In this document: piece after piece, positions 44,467 to 55,186 of the stretch
How positions within the stretch are numbered: the stretch's first letter is position 1
Layout: each line of letters begins with the position of its first letter
NCBI GenBank assembly: GCA_002304505.1
Contig: NCEH01000005.1
Coordinates: 1-64,000 of the forward strand
Direction of reading: 5' to 3'
Length of the DNA stretch: 64,000 bases
DNA from: Rhizobiales bacterium 32-66-11
Lineage (GTDB): Bacteria; Pseudomonadota; Alphaproteobacteria; Rhizobiales; Xanthobacteraceae
The notes under the pieces: generated by a model
The model's database searches: none
Seen by the model: only the letters and a program-made list of their open reading frames with translations
Told to the model about the DNA's origin: nothing
Program-made: the position numbers and the translations under genes

Positions 44467-47139
44467 TCAGAAGCGCCAGGCGATATTGGCCTGGAAAGCG
44501 TTCGTGGTGACGCCGTCGGCGAACTGGCCCACATAAGAGAGACCGACCCTCGCCTGAGCGGAGAGATGCAGATCCGCGCCCACCTCAAGCAGTGCGGTAT
44601 TCTGCGCCAGCGGCACGCCGCCAACCGTGAAATTCGAGCCCGGCAAGCCACGGAACGCGATCTGCGCCGTTGGATCCACATCGCCGAACGCATATTGCCA
44701 GGCCGCCGAGGCGTGGGGCGCGAGCACCATGCCGTTGGACAGAGCAAAACGCGTGGCCGCGCGCAGGCCGAGCGTGGAATAGCCGACCCCAGACGACGCG
44801 GACGCCCCCGACAGCGGTGCCACGAGCCCAGTCTCAGCGAAACTGTCGGTATTGAGCTGCACATAGGCAAGCCCGGCGAACGGCTCGAGCGCCACCTGCT
44901 GGACCGCGAAACCATAGCCGATTTCGCCGAACACCTGCGCCGTGCCGCCATCATATTGGGCCGTCGCCTGCTGGAGCACGCCCGGAAAAGCAATCGTGCG
45001 CGTCGCGTCGATCTGGTTGAAGGCGTAGCTCGCGCCGAGGCGCATGTTCCATGGTCCAGCGGTGGTGCCGGCATAGAGCGCCAGCAGCATGCTGTTGACC
45101 TCGGTGGAACTCGCCACCGCGTCCACATTGGCGTTGGACTGGGAATAGCCGAGCGCCGCGCGCGCCGTGGTGGGCGCGGGTTGCGCGGCTTCCGGCCCGG
45201 CATAAGACAGCGCGGCTGGGCCGCCATAGGCGAGCGCGCCCATGGGGCCGCTTTGCCCGCCATAGGCACCCTGACGCAGGCGGCCGAGGATCGCCTCTCG
45301 CCCATAGAGCGAGTCGCCGATCAGGACCGATTGCTCGCTGGCATAAGCTTCGCCGGACAGCGACTTCAGCGCGGCAGGAAGTTGGCTCGTGCCGATGTTA
45401 TAGAGGGAGGTGAGCCCCACCGGCAAAGTGCCGAGGGCGGAGCCGGGCGCACCATTGAGCGCCCTGTCGATGCCAGCCCCCAAAGACCGCTCGTTCAGGG
45501 TGAGGCCTGGAAGCTGCGCCATCGCAGACGAGACGTTGAGCGCGACCGCGTTGGGGCCATAGGCGAGACCGGCGGAGAAGAAGCTGGGCAGACCCGAAGT
45601 CTCAAGGCTCGCGAACGTGCCGGTTGCGCCATCGCTCGCGGTGAGAACGGTATAGCTCTTCTGCAGACCGCCGGTGCCGGCGAAGGACGCCGCGAGCGTG
45701 CCGCCGAGCCGCGCTGCACCGGTGACGTCCAGCCGGTCGGCAGCCGCGCCATCCACCCTGAGGGACAGCGTGCCGCGCGACGTCTGGACGAACACGCCGC
45801 TCATCTGATGCGCGATCCCGACGCCCGCGCTGCTGATGCCGAGCCACCCGCTGTTCTCGAAGCGCGCCTGCGGCCCGGCGGCAAAAACCACGCGGCCGTC
45901 AATGACGCCGGTATTGACGACGATGGTTCCCGATGCCTCGGCGCCGGCGGTAATGGCGTTCGCCCCCGGCGCGGCAACGATTGTTCCGGCATTGAGCAAA
46001 GTACCGTCGAGGCCGTTGAGCTGAACGCCGCTCGCGCCCACGCCCGTCACGGTGATGGAAGCGTTATTGGTGACCACCCCGTAGGTGTCCGCCTTGATGC
46101 CGATGGCGTTCGCGCCCGAAACGAGGATCGATCCGTCGTTGACGATATCATCGCCGCTGATGCCCGAAACACCTGTGCCACCGGCCTGGGACACGGTCAG
46201 CGCCCCCGTGTTCCGGATCGGATTGTAGACTCCCGGTACGGTGACGAAGTAATTCATCATGCCATCCGCGCCGAGATAGAAGCCCACGGCGTTGCCGGCA
46301 TAGATGGAATCGATCGAGGTGGTGGTGGAGCCGGGGGCGTCGAGCTCGGTCCATTGCGTCGAGCCGTCGGCGTGGATGTGAAGGATGGCGGCGTGCGCGC
46401 CGCCTTGGGCGTCCATCCAGTCGGCAGCGAGGTTGTATTCACCGTGCCGCCCGCCGCCGGTCACGCCCTGGAAATGGGTCGTGATGGCGCCGGGATGGTC
46501 GTAGGTGGTGAAGGTATTGGTCTTGATGTCGTAAAGGTATCCGTGCTCGGCGTTCAGCCCGAGCGTATCGGTGTAGCCGCCGGTCACCTTGTCGCCATAG
46601 ATGCCATAGGCGGTGGTCACAACGGCGCCTGGACCGGACAACGGCGTATAGGATTTGCTCACGGCATTGTAGATGAAAGCGCCGGCGGTGCCCTGCGTGG
46701 TGTCGTAATTGCCGACGATAGCTGGCGCAGCCGCGGCGTCGAAGAGATAGCCCACATTTCCCGATGTGGACGTCGTTTTGTAGGAGCCGACGACGCGGAA
46801 GATCCCGTCAGGCGAACCAAATGTGGGACCATACGGGAGGGCCGTGTAGACTCCTGGATAATTTACCCCATTGGCGGTGGATGTGGGGATCGGAACCCAA
46901 GTCTGTGTATCGGTGCGGTAGAGAATGCCGCCCGAAGCGCCACCTCCGCCCGGAATAAGATAATTACCGACAATATTGGCGCCGCGAATGCCCGTGAAAT
47001 TCGCCTCAGCAACCGGATAGTCGAGGTTGATGTATTGAAGTTCGGAACTTGCCGCGGCGGGCATGCTTGCAATCGCAGTCGGAACAAGAATGGCAGAACA
47101 AGTCTGTAGCAGCCTGCTGCGCAATGAAGCCATCTTCAT
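44467..47139 (-). CDS. Autotransporter with HAF-like repeat passenger (intact)
   Basis: A 890-residue type Va-like secreted or surface protein. Signal peptide residues 1-about 30 (ending MPAAASS). Residues about 35-340 hold repeats of the form VGNY...G...GYLYD...T.TYDHPGA, like the HAF extracellular repeat. Then comes a short glycine/valine-rich stretch with NDGSILVSGANAIGI-type rungs. The last 270 or so residues form the autotransporter barrel (STEVNSMLLALYAG, ARVGLSYVGQFADGV, terminal IAWRF with final Phe). A larger frame runs to 47259, but ATG 47139 after GGGGAGCG starts the signal peptide. Its ligand or role is unknown. Downstream of thrS with its own leader. Confidence 0.83.
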   Translation of the reverse strand: MKMASLRSRLLQTCSAILVPTAIASMPAAASSELQYINLDYPVAEANFTGIRGANIVGNYLIPGGGGASGGILYRTDTQTWVPIPTSTANGVNYPGVYTALPYGPTFGSPDGIFRVVGSYKTTSTSGNVGYLFDAAAAPAIVGNYDTTQGTAGAFIYNAVSKSYTPLSGPGAVVTTAYGIYGDKVTGGYTDTLGLNAEHGYLYDIKTNTFTTYDHPGAITTHFQGVTGGGRHGEYNLAADWMDAQGGAHAAILHIHADGSTQWTELDAPGSTTTSIDSIYAGNAVGFYLGADGMMNYFVTVPGVYNPIRNTGALTVSQAGGTGVSGISGDDIVNDGSILVSGANAIGIKADTYGVVTNNASITVTGVGASGVQLNGLDGTLLNAGTIVAAPGANAITAGAEASGTIVVNTGVIDGRVVFAAGPQARFENSGWLGISSAGVGIAHQMSGVFVQTSRGTLSLRVDGAAADRLDVTGAARLGGTLAASFAGTGGLQKSYTVLTASDGATGTFASLETSGLPSFFSAGLAYGPNAVALNVSSAMAQLPGLTLNERSLGAGIDRALNGAPGSALGTLPVGLTSLYNIGTSQLPAALKSLSGEAYASEQSVLIGDSLYGREAILGRLRQGAYGGQSGPMGALAYGGPAALSYAGPEAAQPAPTTARAALGYSQSNANVDAVASSTEVNSMLLALYAGTTAGPWNMRLGASYAFNQIDATRTIAFPGVLQQATAQYDGGTAQVFGEIGYGFAVQQVALEPFAGLAYVQLNTDSFAETGLVAPLSGASASSGVGYSTLGLRAATRFALSNGMVLAPHASAAWQYAFGDVDPTAQIAFRGLPGSNFTVGGVPLAQNTALLEVGADLHLSAQARVGLSYVGQFADGVTTNAFQANIAWRF

Positions 47140-47273
47140 ACTACGCTCCCCATCATCTCGCCCAAAGAAGAGCTGATGAATCCCCGAGCAAAATATACGG
47201 GGACGGAAGGGGAAAAAAAGCGAATTGAAATAACCGGTCAAAAAAAGCCAGGGCAGCATCGCTCGTTTTGGAA

Positions 47274-47303
47274 GGGAGAGCCGGCCGAGGCGCTGGCTCT
47301 CCC
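47274..47303 (-). terminator. Terminator hairpin after thrS
   Basis: GGGAGAGCC (47274-47282) and GGCTCTCCC (47295-47303) pair perfectly just after the thrS stop. In the minus direction TTCC and an A-rich run follow rather than a T run. It should separate thrS from the autotransporter gene. Confidence 0.6.
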
Positions 47304-47314
47304 TCGCAGACCGT

Positions 47315-49276
47315 TCAGCCGGCCTTGCGCCGAACGTCCGGCGGGGTCGCCTCGGCGGCCAGGAGCGCGAGGGCTTCCTCGAGCGTAAGAACGGTTTGCT
47401 CGTTGGAGCCCAGCCGGCGGATCGAGATCGTACCCTCCGCCGCTTCCTTCTTACCGGCCACCAGAAGTACCGGCACCTTGGCCAGCGAATGCTCGCGCAC
47501 CTTGTAATTGATCTTCTCGTTGCGGATGTCCTTCTCCACCCGCAGATCGCGGGCGCGCGCCGCTGCCGTCACCTCGGCGGCATAATCGTCCGCTTCCGAG
47601 GTGATGGTCGCCACCACCACCTGCACCGGCGCGAGCCAGAGCGGAAAATGCCCGGCGAAATGCTCGATCAGGATGCCGGTGAAGCGCTCCATGGACCCGC
47701 AGATGGCACGATGGATCATCACCGGCGTCTTCTTCTGCCCGTCCGCGTCCACATAGAAGGCGCCGAACCGTTCCGGCAGGTTGAAGTCCACCTGGGTGGT
47801 GCCGCACTGCCATTCCCGGCCGATGGCATCGCTGAGGGTATATTCGAACTTCGGCCCATAGAATGCGCCCTCGCCCGGCAATATGCCGGTCTTGATCTTG
47901 CCGCCGGACTGCGCCTCGATCTGCGCCAGAACGCGGGTCATCACCTCTTCCGCATGGTCCCACACCGCGTCCGAACCGACCCGCTTGTCCGGCCGCGTGG
48001 AGAGCTTCACGATGATCTCCTCGAAGCCGAAATCGGCATAGGTGGAAAGGATCAGGTCGTTGATCTTCAGGCACTCGGCCGCCATCTGCTCTTCGGTGCA
48101 GAAGATGTGGGCGTCGTCCTGGGTGAAGCCGCGCACACGCATCAGCCCGTGCAGCGCGCCGGAGGGCTCATAGCGGTGCACGGCGCCGAACTCGGCGAGG
48201 CGCAGCGGCAGGTCGCGATAGGATTTCAGCCCGTGCTTGAAGATCTGCACGTGCCCGGGGCAGTTCATGGGCTTGAGCGCGAACACGCGCTCGTCCTCGG
48301 TGTCGTCACCGGCCGACTGCACCTTGAACATATTCTCCTTGTACCAGCCCCAATGGCCTGAAGTCTCCCACAGTGACTTGTCCAACACCTGCGGGGCGTT
48401 CACCTCGGCATATTCCACCTTCAGGCGGCGGCGCATATAGGCAACGAGGTTCTGGAACAGGGTCCAGCCCTTGGCGTGCCAGAACACCGTGCCCGGCCCC
48501 TCTTCCTGGAAGTGGAACAGGTCCATCTCCCGGCCGAGGCGGCGATGGTCGCGCTTCTCGGCCTCCTCCAGGCGATGGAGGTAGGCGTCCAGGGCGGCTT
48601 GGTCGTGCCAGGCGGTGCCGTAGATGCGGGTGAGCATGGGGTTGTTGCTGTCGCCGCGCCAATAGGCGCCGGCCACCTTCATCAGCTTGAAGGCGTTGCC
48701 GACCTTGCCGGTGGACGGCATGTGGGGGCCGCGGCAGAGGTCAAACCATTCGCCCTGCTTGTAGATTTTCAGATCCTGACCTTCGGGAATGGCATCCACC
48801 AATTCCACCTTGAAGGCTTCGCCCTTCTCGGCGAACACGCGCTTGGCTTCCTCGCGGGACCACACCTCCTTGGTGAAGGGCCGATCCTTGGCGATGATTT
48901 CGCGCATCTTCGCCTCGATCTTCGGCAGATCATCGGTGGTGAAAGGCTCATTTCGGGCGAAATCGTAATAGAAGCCGTTCTCGATCACCGGGCCGATGGT
49001 GACCTGGGTGCCGGGGTAGAGGCTCTGCACCGCCTCGGCGAGCACATGGGCCGCGTCGTGCCGGATCAGCTCCAGCGCGCGGGGATCGTCGCGGGTGACG
49101 ATCTGGATGCGGGCATCCTCGAGGATGGGGTCGGAGAGGTCGGTCAGCGTGTCGTCGAGGACGATCGCGACGGACTTCTTGGCCAGCGATTTGGAAATGG
49201 CGCCGGCCACATCGGCGCCCGTGGTGCCGGGGGCGAACTCGCGCTGGGCGCCATCGGGGAAAGTCAGGGTAACCAT
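47315..49276 (-). CDS. thrS: Threonyl-tRNA synthetase
   Basis: A 653-residue class II synthetase. TGS domain residues 1-60 ([14 protein letters not shown]), editing domain with [11 protein letters not shown] (about 73-83) and [10 protein letters not shown], catalytic domain with [14 protein letters not shown] (zinc Cys) and [19 protein letters not shown] (motif 2), C-terminal anticodon-binding domain ([17 protein letters not shown]). The ATG at 49276 follows GGAGAAGACGT; the open frame upstream is non-coding. All usual domains are present, so it should be the main ThrRS. Confidence 0.97.
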   Translation of the reverse strand: MVTLTFPDGAQREFAPGTTGADVAGAISKSLAKKSVAIVLDDTLTDLSDPILEDARIQIVTRDDPRALELIRHDAAHVLAEAVQSLYPGTQVTIGPVIENGFYYDFARNEPFTTDDLPKIEAKMREIIAKDRPFTKEVWSREEAKRVFAEKGEAFKVELVDAIPEGQDLKIYKQGEWFDLCRGPHMPSTGKVGNAFKLMKVAGAYWRGDSNNPMLTRIYGTAWHDQAALDAYLHRLEEAEKRDHRRLGREMDLFHFQEEGPGTVFWHAKGWTLFQNLVAYMRRRLKVEYAEVNAPQVLDKSLWETSGHWGWYKENMFKVQSAGDDTEDERVFALKPMNCPGHVQIFKHGLKSYRDLPLRLAEFGAVHRYEPSGALHGLMRVRGFTQDDAHIFCTEEQMAAECLKINDLILSTYADFGFEEIIVKLSTRPDKRVGSDAVWDHAEEVMTRVLAQIEAQSGGKIKTGILPGEGAFYGPKFEYTLSDAIGREWQCGTTQVDFNLPERFGAFYVDADGQKKTPVMIHRAICGSMERFTGILIEHFAGHFPLWLAPVQVVVATITSEADDYAAEVTAAARARDLRVEKDIRNEKINYKVREHSLAKVPVLLVAGKKEAAEGTISIRRLGSNEQTVLTLEEALALLAAEATPPDVRRKAG

Positions 49277-49418
49277 ACGTCTTCTCCTGCCCACTCCTGC
49301 GTACCCCGCAGGTAGGCTCTTGTTGAAGCGGCCTCCTCTAGGCCGCCCGGCGCGCGCCGTAAAGGGCGAAGCCCACCCGGGGCTTGCCACGCGCACGCGA
49401 AACGGCGGGATCCCGCGG

Positions 49419-50654
49419 CTAGGGCGCGGCCTTCGGCAGGTCCGCGCAATTGCCGGCGGCCGGCGCTCCGGCGAAGCGATCCGCAAGGAAGGCCAGCGCA
49501 TCCGGCGCGCCAGCGGCCATGACGCCGTCATGATCGCGGCCCGGGAAGGTCTTGTATGTCACCACATTTCCCTTGGCGCAGAGCTCGCGCACCGAAGCGT
49601 CGGTATCCTGGGGGCGCACGGTCACGTCAGCGGTTCCCTGCATCACCAGGGTCGGCACGGAAATGGCGAGCGTGCCCGGCTCGTTCTGCGCGGCCATCTT
49701 GAGGAAGGCCGTAAGGTCCGGGTCCGCCAGGAACTGGTCCTTGGCGATGGCGGTGGCCCAATAGCTGTCGGTCAAGGCCTTGGTCATGCAGCCCTGCTGA
49801 AGCTCCGCCAGATACGGCTGCGCCTTGGCGGTCAGGATGCGGCCGAGGTCGATGGACTTGTCGGTGGTGGCGTAGGACTGGAGCGTATACAGCACGTAAG
49901 GCAACGCCAGCTCCACCTTGTCGGACGCGCGCACCGCCGCGAACCGGTCGGCAATATGGGTGCCCGGCGCCATGGCGACATTGCCGACAAGCTGAAGCTC
50001 CGGCGCGTAGGACGGCCCTTCGGCAGCGGTGAACATATCGGCCTGCCCGCCTTGCGAGTGGCCCATCACGGCATATTTCGGCCCGATCTGCGGCTCCAGC
50101 ACGCGCGCGGCGCGCAGCATGTCGAGGGCATTCCTGCCGTTCGGCACGCCCTGGAGAAAGGGGTGGAAGCCCGCGACGCCCAAGCCCTGGTAATCGGTCG
50201 CGACCACCGCATAGCCCTTGGCGACGAACTGATCGAGCAGCACTTGGATATCCGCGATATAGCCGTGTTCCGGCCCGGTGGCCGTGTCGCGCGAGGGGCC
50301 GCAGATGGCCGCGAGGCCGGTGGTGCCGTGGGTCCATGTGATGACCGGCCACCCGCCGGCGGGTGGCGTGCCCTTGGGAATCGAGATGGTTCCGGACACC
50401 GCTACGGGCTGGCCGGCCGGGTCCACGGACCGGTACAGCACCAGCGTGTTCCGCGCGGCGTTGGGCAGCGCCATGGTGCCCGACAACGGGCGCGCCCAGA
50501 TCGGCGAACCGGCGGCACCCTCCGGCAGAGGGGCGGGCGGGACATAGAAGGCGTCCGCCGCAGGCCCCTGCTGGACCGCGAACGCGCTGCCAGCCCAACC
50601 GAGGCCCGCTGACAGGCTCAACACCACACTGAACAAGAACCCGCGTGTCGTCAC
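49419..50654 (-). CDS. Secreted alpha/beta hydrolase, secretory-lipase-like
   Basis: A 411-residue exported esterase or lipase. Start GTG at 50654 follows GGGGAG and begins the signal peptide ([25 protein letters not shown]); in-frame ATGs at 50678 and 50699 have no ribosome binding site. [11 protein letters not shown] contains the nucleophile Ser, [13 protein letters not shown] the acid region and RDHDGVM the His. The fold and [14 protein letters not shown] segment match the LIP/secretory lipase group. Substrate unknown; stand-alone gene. Confidence 0.82.
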   Translation of the reverse strand: MTTRGFLFSVVLSLSAGLGWAGSAFAVQQGPAADAFYVPPAPLPEGAAGSPIWARPLSGTMALPNAARNTLVLYRSVDPAGQPVAVSGTISIPKGTPPAGGWPVITWTHGTTGLAAICGPSRDTATGPEHGYIADIQVLLDQFVAKGYAVVATDYQGLGVAGFHPFLQGVPNGRNALDMLRAARVLEPQIGPKYAVMGHSQGGQADMFTAAEGPSYAPELQLVGNVAMAPGTHIADRFAAVRASDKVELALPYVLYTLQSYATTDKSIDLGRILTAKAQPYLAELQQGCMTKALTDSYWATAIAKDQFLADPDLTAFLKMAAQNEPGTLAISVPTLVMQGTADVTVRPQDTDASVRELCAKGNVVTYKTFPGRDHDGVMAAGAPDALAFLADRFAGAPAAGNCADLPKAAP

Positions 50655-50758
50655 CGGCCGACTCCCCAACCGAGGCATGAAGGAAGCGGCATAGCGCATT
50701 CGCCGGGCCAAGGTGTGACGGGAAACAAAATGCCCGCGCGCCCTTCCCGGTGCCCGGC

Positions 50759-51166
50759 TCATTCCGGCGGCTGGCGCCAGATCCCATAGCGCCATGGCCG
50801 GTGCCAGCGCGCGTCGGCGGGCAGGCATTGCGGCACCGGGTCGAATCCCGATCCGCCCCAGGGATGGCAGCGGCACAGCCGCGCCGCGCCCATCCATCCC
50901 CCGGCCCAGGCGCCATGGCGGGAAATCGCCTCGTCGGCATATTCCGAGCAGGTGGGCAGATAGCGGCACTGCCGCCCCATGAAGGAAGACAGCGTGTAGC
51001 GATAGAGCAGGATCGGCGCGCGCAGGATCAGGCGCGGCAAGCGCGCCACGGCGGTGCCGATGCGGGAGGCGAAGGACGGGCGCGCGACGACGCCTTGCTG
51101 TCGACCACTCCACGGGAGGGACTCTCCGACGCTGAGCCGCCCGCCCCGATCCGGGGACTGTTTCAT
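50759..51166 (-). CDS. yidD: Membrane protein insertion efficiency factor YidD
   Basis: A 135-residue member of the YidD family, a small inner-membrane-associated protein that helps YidC-dependent insertion. CRYLPTCSEYADEAI and GAARLCRCHPWGGSGFDPVP are the signatures with the conserved cysteines. The N-terminal 45 residues are a longer than usual hydrophilic leader; the true start may lie further in. Between the lipase-like gene and the Fe-S scaffold gene, on the same strand as both. Confidence 0.88.
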   Translation of the reverse strand: MKQSPDRGGRLSVGESLPWSGRQQGVVARPSFASRIGTAVARLPRLILRAPILLYRYTLSSFMGRQCRYLPTCSEYADEAISRHGAWAGGWMGAARLCRCHPWGGSGFDPVPQCLPADARWHRPWRYGIWRQPPE

Positions 51167-51382
51167 GGCCATGCGTAAATCGACCTTCGCCTTGCTGACC
51201 CAGCTTATTTCCGGACGGCTCTCGCCTGCGGTACTTCGGCGAGATGAACGGACAAGCCGCACCCGATACGCGACGCCGTGCATCCCCCGGGAAGCACATC
51301 CGCCCTGTCCGCCAAAGCCGGGTCCGCCAAAGTCCGGAAGCGCCCAGCGCGGCCGGCGGAGATCAGATGCGGCCGCGCCCGT

Positions 51383-51850
51383 TCAGCTCCCGGCGGTCGC
51401 CGACGCGGCGGGCACGACGCCGGCCTTGGCCTCGATCTGCTCTATGGCGTCCACCACTGCGTCGAAGGTCAGCAGCGTGGAGGCGTGGCGCGCCTTGTAG
51501 TCGCGTACCGGCTCCAGCACTTCGAGTTCGGCCCAGCGGCCAGCGGGCGGCGGGCCGTTCTCCTTCAACATCTTGCGCATGGTCTCGCGCAGCGCCCGCA
51601 ATTCGGCGACGCTCGAGCCCACCACATGGCGCGCCATGATGGAGGAGGACGCCTGGCCGAGCGCACAGGCGCGCACCTCATGGGCAAAATCGCTCACGGT
51701 GTCGCCCTCGAGCGCCACGTCCACGGTCACGGTGGAGCCACACAGCCGCGAATGGGCGGTGGCGCTGGCCTGGGGATGGTCCAGCCGGCCAATGCGGGGG
51801 ATATCGGCGGCATAGCCCAGGATACGTGTATTATAGACATCGTTGATCAT
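51383..51850 (-). CDS. Iron-sulfur cluster assembly scaffold-like protein (NifU-N/IscU-like)
   Basis: A 155-residue protein of the IscU/SufU-like fold. [12 protein letters not shown] and [13 protein letters not shown] keep two of the three cluster-binding cysteines; the third is not evident, so cluster assembly is unproven. [21 protein letters not shown] at the start matches the alphaproteobacterial SUF-associated form often found beside folE. Start ATG at 51850; the longer frame to 51952 adds unrelated residues. Confidence 0.83.
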   Translation of the reverse strand: MINDVYNTRILGYAADIPRIGRLDHPQASATAHSRLCGSTVTVDVALEGDTVSDFAHEVRACALGQASSSIMARHVVGSSVAELRALRETMRKMLKENGPPPAGRWAELEVLEPVRDYKARHASTLLTFDAVVDAIEQIEAKAGVVPAASATAGS

Positions 51851-52204
51851 CGTGCGATCCCGGCCGCCCCATGGCGGCGTCATCATCCAGCCCGCCCGGC
51901 CACGGCCCGTGAAGGCGCGCTGCCCTGCGGTTTGCGCGGCACGCTCAAGCAAAAGCGCACTTTGCGTTGCCTGTTCGCCGTCTTATATAGTCCATGTGCG
52001 GCGCGGCGGAAGACGCCGGCGCCTGATTGCGAAGCAACCCTTCGGGAGCGATCTCCCGCCGGCAGCGCTTCACGCGAAACGGACGGCAAGGCCGCCGCCG
52101 GGGCTTCCGGTGGGGCGCGGAAAGTGAGGGTCCGCGCATGCGTAGCCGACACCGGTGACACTCTCGCCCGGACTTTATCCGCGGCGGGTCGAACGGAGTT
52201 GGGT

Positions 52205-52918
52205 ATGGACGCGGTGGTCAAATTGTTGCGGGCGCAGGCCGAGAACGAGGCCAAGGCCCGCAAGCATGTGAAGCATCTCCAGGCACAGGCCAAGCGGCAC
52301 GACGACGCCCCGCAGGACGCGGCGGCGGACGAAGCGCACGATCCCGCGCGCCCCTCCAAGCGCGAGGCGGAAGCGGCGGTGCGCACCCTGCTCGCCTATA
52401 TCGGCGAGGACCCGGACCGCGAAGGCCTGCTGGAAACACCCCACCGGGTCGTGAAGGCCTATGGGGAATTGTTCTCCGGCTATCGCCATGACGCCGCCGA
52501 GGCGCTTGACCGCACGTTCGGCGAAATCGGCAATTTCGACGATTTCGTCCTGGTGCGGGACATCCCCTTCTATTCCCATTGCGAGCACCACATGGTGCCG
52601 TTCGTGGGTAAGGCGCATGTCGCCTATTTCCCGGTGGAACGGGTGGTCGGCCTCTCCAAGATTGCGCGCGTGGTGGACATCTACGCCAAGCGGCTGCAAA
52701 CCCAGGAGCACCTGACCTCGCAGATCATCTCGGCCCTGGACGAGACGCTGAAGCCGCGCGGGGTTGCCGTGATGATCGAGGCCGAGCATATGTGCATGGC
52801 CATGCGCGGAATCACCAAGGCGGGCGTCTCCACAATCACCAGCCAATTCACCGGCGCGTTCCGCGATGACCCGGCCGAGCAGGTGCGCTTCATCACCTTG
52901 GTGCGCGCCAGGGGCTGA
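52205..52918 (+). CDS. folE: GTP cyclohydrolase I
   Basis: A 237-residue enzyme converting GTP to dihydroneopterin triphosphate for folate synthesis. [12 protein letters not shown] and [12 protein letters not shown] supply the zinc ligands (Cys, His, Cys); [16 protein letters not shown] [12 protein letters not shown] opens the core. Residues 1-55 are a Lys/Ala/Asp-rich extension common in rhizobial FolE. ATG 52205 follows CGGAGTTGGGT. Followed 45 bases later by hisI. Confidence 0.95.
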   Translation: MDAVVKLLRAQAENEAKARKHVKHLQAQAKRHDDAPQDAAADEAHDPARPSKREAEAAVRTLLAYIGEDPDREGLLETPHRVVKAYGELFSGYRHDAAEALDRTFGEIGNFDDFVLVRDIPFYSHCEHHMVPFVGKAHVAYFPVERVVGLSKIARVVDIYAKRLQTQEHLTSQIISALDETLKPRGVAVMIEAEHMCMAMRGITKAGVSTITSQFTGAFRDDPAEQVRFITLVRARG

Positions 52919-52963
52919 GCCCCGCGCAGCCGGACCCGGCGGCACCAGCCCATTGGAGTTTTC

Positions 52964-53449
52964 ATGAGCGTCCAGACCCCCCTCTTCGCGGCCAGCGCCG
53001 GCACGGCCGAACTCGAGGAAGGCACGCGCCTCACGCCCCGCTTCGATGCCAATGGCCTTATGACCTGCATCGCCGTGGACGCGGTGACGAACGAGGTGCT
53101 GATGCTGGCCTTCATGAATGAAGAAGCGCTCGCGCTCACCATCGAGACCGGCGAGGCGCATTATTACAGCCGCTCGCGCAAGAGGCTCTGGAAGAAGGGC
53201 GAAAGCTCCGGCCATACCCAGAAGGTGCTGGAAATCCGCGTGGATTGCGACCAGGACGCGGTGCTGCTGAAAGTCGAGATGGGCGGCACGGGCGCCGCCT
53301 GCCACACCGGCCGCCGCTCCTGCTTCTATCGCCGCGTGCCGATCGGCGGCAAAGCCTCCGCCGAAACCCCGCTGGAATTCACCGGCGACGCGCCGCGCTT
53401 CGACCCAAAAGCCGTCTACGGCGACCATTCCGGCCATTCGCACGATTAA
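52964..53449 (+). CDS. hisI: Phosphoribosyl-AMP cyclohydrolase
   Basis: A 161-residue enzyme opening the adenine ring of PR-AMP in histidine synthesis. [30 protein letters not shown] (Mg and Zn ligands) and [12 protein letters not shown] (Zn cysteines) are all present. It lacks the HisE domain, as usual in alphaproteobacteria. Likely co-transcribed with folE. Confidence 0.96.
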   Translation: MSVQTPLFAASAGTAELEEGTRLTPRFDANGLMTCIAVDAVTNEVLMLAFMNEEALALTIETGEAHYYSRSRKRLWKKGESSGHTQKVLEIRVDCDQDAVLLKVEMGGTGAACHTGRRSCFYRRVPIGGKASAETPLEFTGDAPRFDPKAVYGDHSGHSHD

Positions 53450-53592
53450 GGATGTGTTGAACACTGCGGGCGCAGCCTCGCGCCAGCCCCATGGCGCACC
53501 GTGGCAAAGCCACGCTTCGGACATCAAACACAGTTAGAAGGGTTTGAGTCCTGGAGCTGGCCACCGGCACGCCGGCCGGCCGGAGGTCGCGC

Positions 53593-54651
53593 ATGTTTCA
53601 AGGTTTTACCCGCCGCACTCGCACCGACGAAGCCCAGAGCGAAGCCGAGGCCGACCTTCCTCCCGAGGTCGCACCGGCCCTTGAGGCGCAGAGTGAGGTC
53701 GAGCCGCCCTGGAAGGCCGGCCGCAAGGGCGGGCCGAAGATCGCCCTTGCGCTGGGCGGAGGGGCGGCGCGCGGCTTTGCCCATATCGGCGTCATGCGGG
53801 CGCTGGAAGCCCATGGCATCCGCCCGAGCGTGATCGCCGGCACCTCCATCGGGGCGGTGGTCGGCGGCATCTGGGCGGCCGGCAAGCTGGACGCGCTGGA
53901 GGAGTGGGCGCGCAGCCTCAACAAACGCAACGTGCTCGGTTTTCTCGATCTCTCCCTCGGCGCGGCCGGCCTGATCGCCGGGCGCCGCCTGATGGAGCGC
54001 ATGCGCCTGGAACTCGGCGATCTCACCATCGAGGATTTGCCGGTGGTGTTCGGCTGTATCGCTACAGAACTCGGCACCGGCCATGAAATCTGGCTGACGC
54101 GCGGCGAACTGGTGGAAGCGATCCATGCCAGCTATTGCCTGCCGGGCATCTTCACCCCGGCCAAGGTGGGCGGGCGCTGGCTGATGGACGGCACGTTGGT
54201 CAATCCGGTGCCGGTCTCGGCGGCCCGCGCGCTCGGCGGGCGGATCGTAATCGCGGTCAATCTCAATTCCGAGATCTTCGGACGCGGCACCGTGATCCAG
54301 GACCATGGCAGCACCATCGCCGAGGTGGCGGACGTGGTGGTGGAACACAAGAAAGAAGGGCTCTCGCGCATGCTGCGGCCGGACCGCATGCTGCGCCGGC
54401 AATTCCTCTCCGGGCCAAGCGAGGGACCGCGCGGGATCTCGGCGGTAATGATCGACGCCTTCAACATCACCCAGGACCGCATCGCGCGCTCCCGCCTCGC
54501 CGGGGATCCACCGGACGTGACGGTCTCGCCCAAGCTCGCCAAGATCGGCCTGTTCGATTTCCACCGCGCGGAGGAAGCCATCGCCGCCGGGCGCGAGGCG
54601 GTGGAACGGATCGTGGACGATGTTCACAGCGCCATGGAAGCGCTGAAATAG
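53593..54651 (+). CDS. Patatin-like phospholipase (RssA/YlbK-like)
   Basis: A 352-residue patatin. ALGGGAARGFAHIGVMRAL holds the oxyanion hole, GTSIGAVVG the nucleophile Ser (GxSxG), and MDGTLVNPVPV the Asp of the catalytic dyad (DGT in place of DGG/A). No signal peptide; a charged N-terminal tail of about 50 residues precedes the domain. It probably hydrolyses membrane phospholipids or related acyl esters. Its place after hisI and before a CBS gene is common in rhizobia. Confidence 0.88.
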   Translation: MFQGFTRRTRTDEAQSEAEADLPPEVAPALEAQSEVEPPWKAGRKGGPKIALALGGGAARGFAHIGVMRALEAHGIRPSVIAGTSIGAVVGGIWAAGKLDALEEWARSLNKRNVLGFLDLSLGAAGLIAGRRLMERMRLELGDLTIEDLPVVFGCIATELGTGHEIWLTRGELVEAIHASYCLPGIFTPAKVGGRWLMDGTLVNPVPVSAARALGGRIVIAVNLNSEIFGRGTVIQDHGSTIAEVADVVVEHKKEGLSRMLRPDRMLRRQFLSGPSEGPRGISAVMIDAFNITQDRIARSRLAGDPPDVTVSPKLAKIGLFDFHRAEEAIAAGREAVERIVDDVHSAMEALK

Positions 54652-54754
54652 AAGCGCTGGAATCGGGGCGCTGAAATAGTCCTTGCGGCGCGCCCGGTCG
54701 GGCGGGCACGCCGCGAAAGCAAGCCCGGGCGCCCCCGCCCCGACCTTTGCCGCC

Positions 54755-55186
54755 TCAGGCGGTCATGATGTAGTCGCGCAGCTCCGCGCTCTCGCGCTCC
54801 ATCTCCTCGACGCGATATTTCACCACGTCGCCGATCGAGATGATGCCCACCAGCTTGCTGCCCGACACCACCGGAACGTGGCGGAAACGCCCGCGCGTCA
54901 TGCGCTCCATGATGGCGGGAACGGTCTCGTCGGCGGTGCAGGTCACCACCGCGCGCGTCATCACAGAGGAAACGGGCTCGGACAGCACATCCGGCCCCCG
55001 CTCGCCGAGGATGCGCACCACGTCGCGCTCGGAGAGAATGCCTTCAAGGCGCCCATCCGGTCCGGTGGCGACGATGGCGCCGATGCGGTGTTGCGACAGG
55101 CTCTGCACCGCTTCCGTCAGCGAGGCCTCCGGCGAGATGGTGACGAGAGCCGATGTCTTGCGTTGAAGAATAATGCCTACGGTCAT
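54755..55186 (-). CDS. Two-CBS-domain protein
   Basis: A 143-residue protein that is almost entirely a CBS pair: EASLTEAVQSLSQHRIGAIV with GILSERDVVRIL in the first, and ADETVPAIMERMTRGRFRHVPVV with GIISIGDVVKYRV in the second. CBS pairs bind adenine nucleotides and sense energy or act as regulators. Converges on the patatin gene. Confidence 0.92.
   Translation of the reverse strand: MTVGIILQRKTSALVTISPEASLTEAVQSLSQHRIGAIVATGPDGRLEGILSERDVVRILGERGPDVLSEPVSSVMTRAVVTCTADETVPAIMERMTRGRFRHVPVVSGSKLVGIISIGDVVKYRVEEMERESAELRDYIMTA

Noticed and set aside
44386..47109. A 907-residue frame on the plus strand across the intact autotransporter gene
   Set aside because: It is the antisense of a well-supported gene, Arg/Gly/His-rich without domains, and arises from high GC content.
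49419..51299. A long frame that would fuse the lipase-like protein to 200 upstream residues
   Set aside because: The upstream part is antisense or out of frame to yidD and has no domain; a signal peptide starts at 50654.
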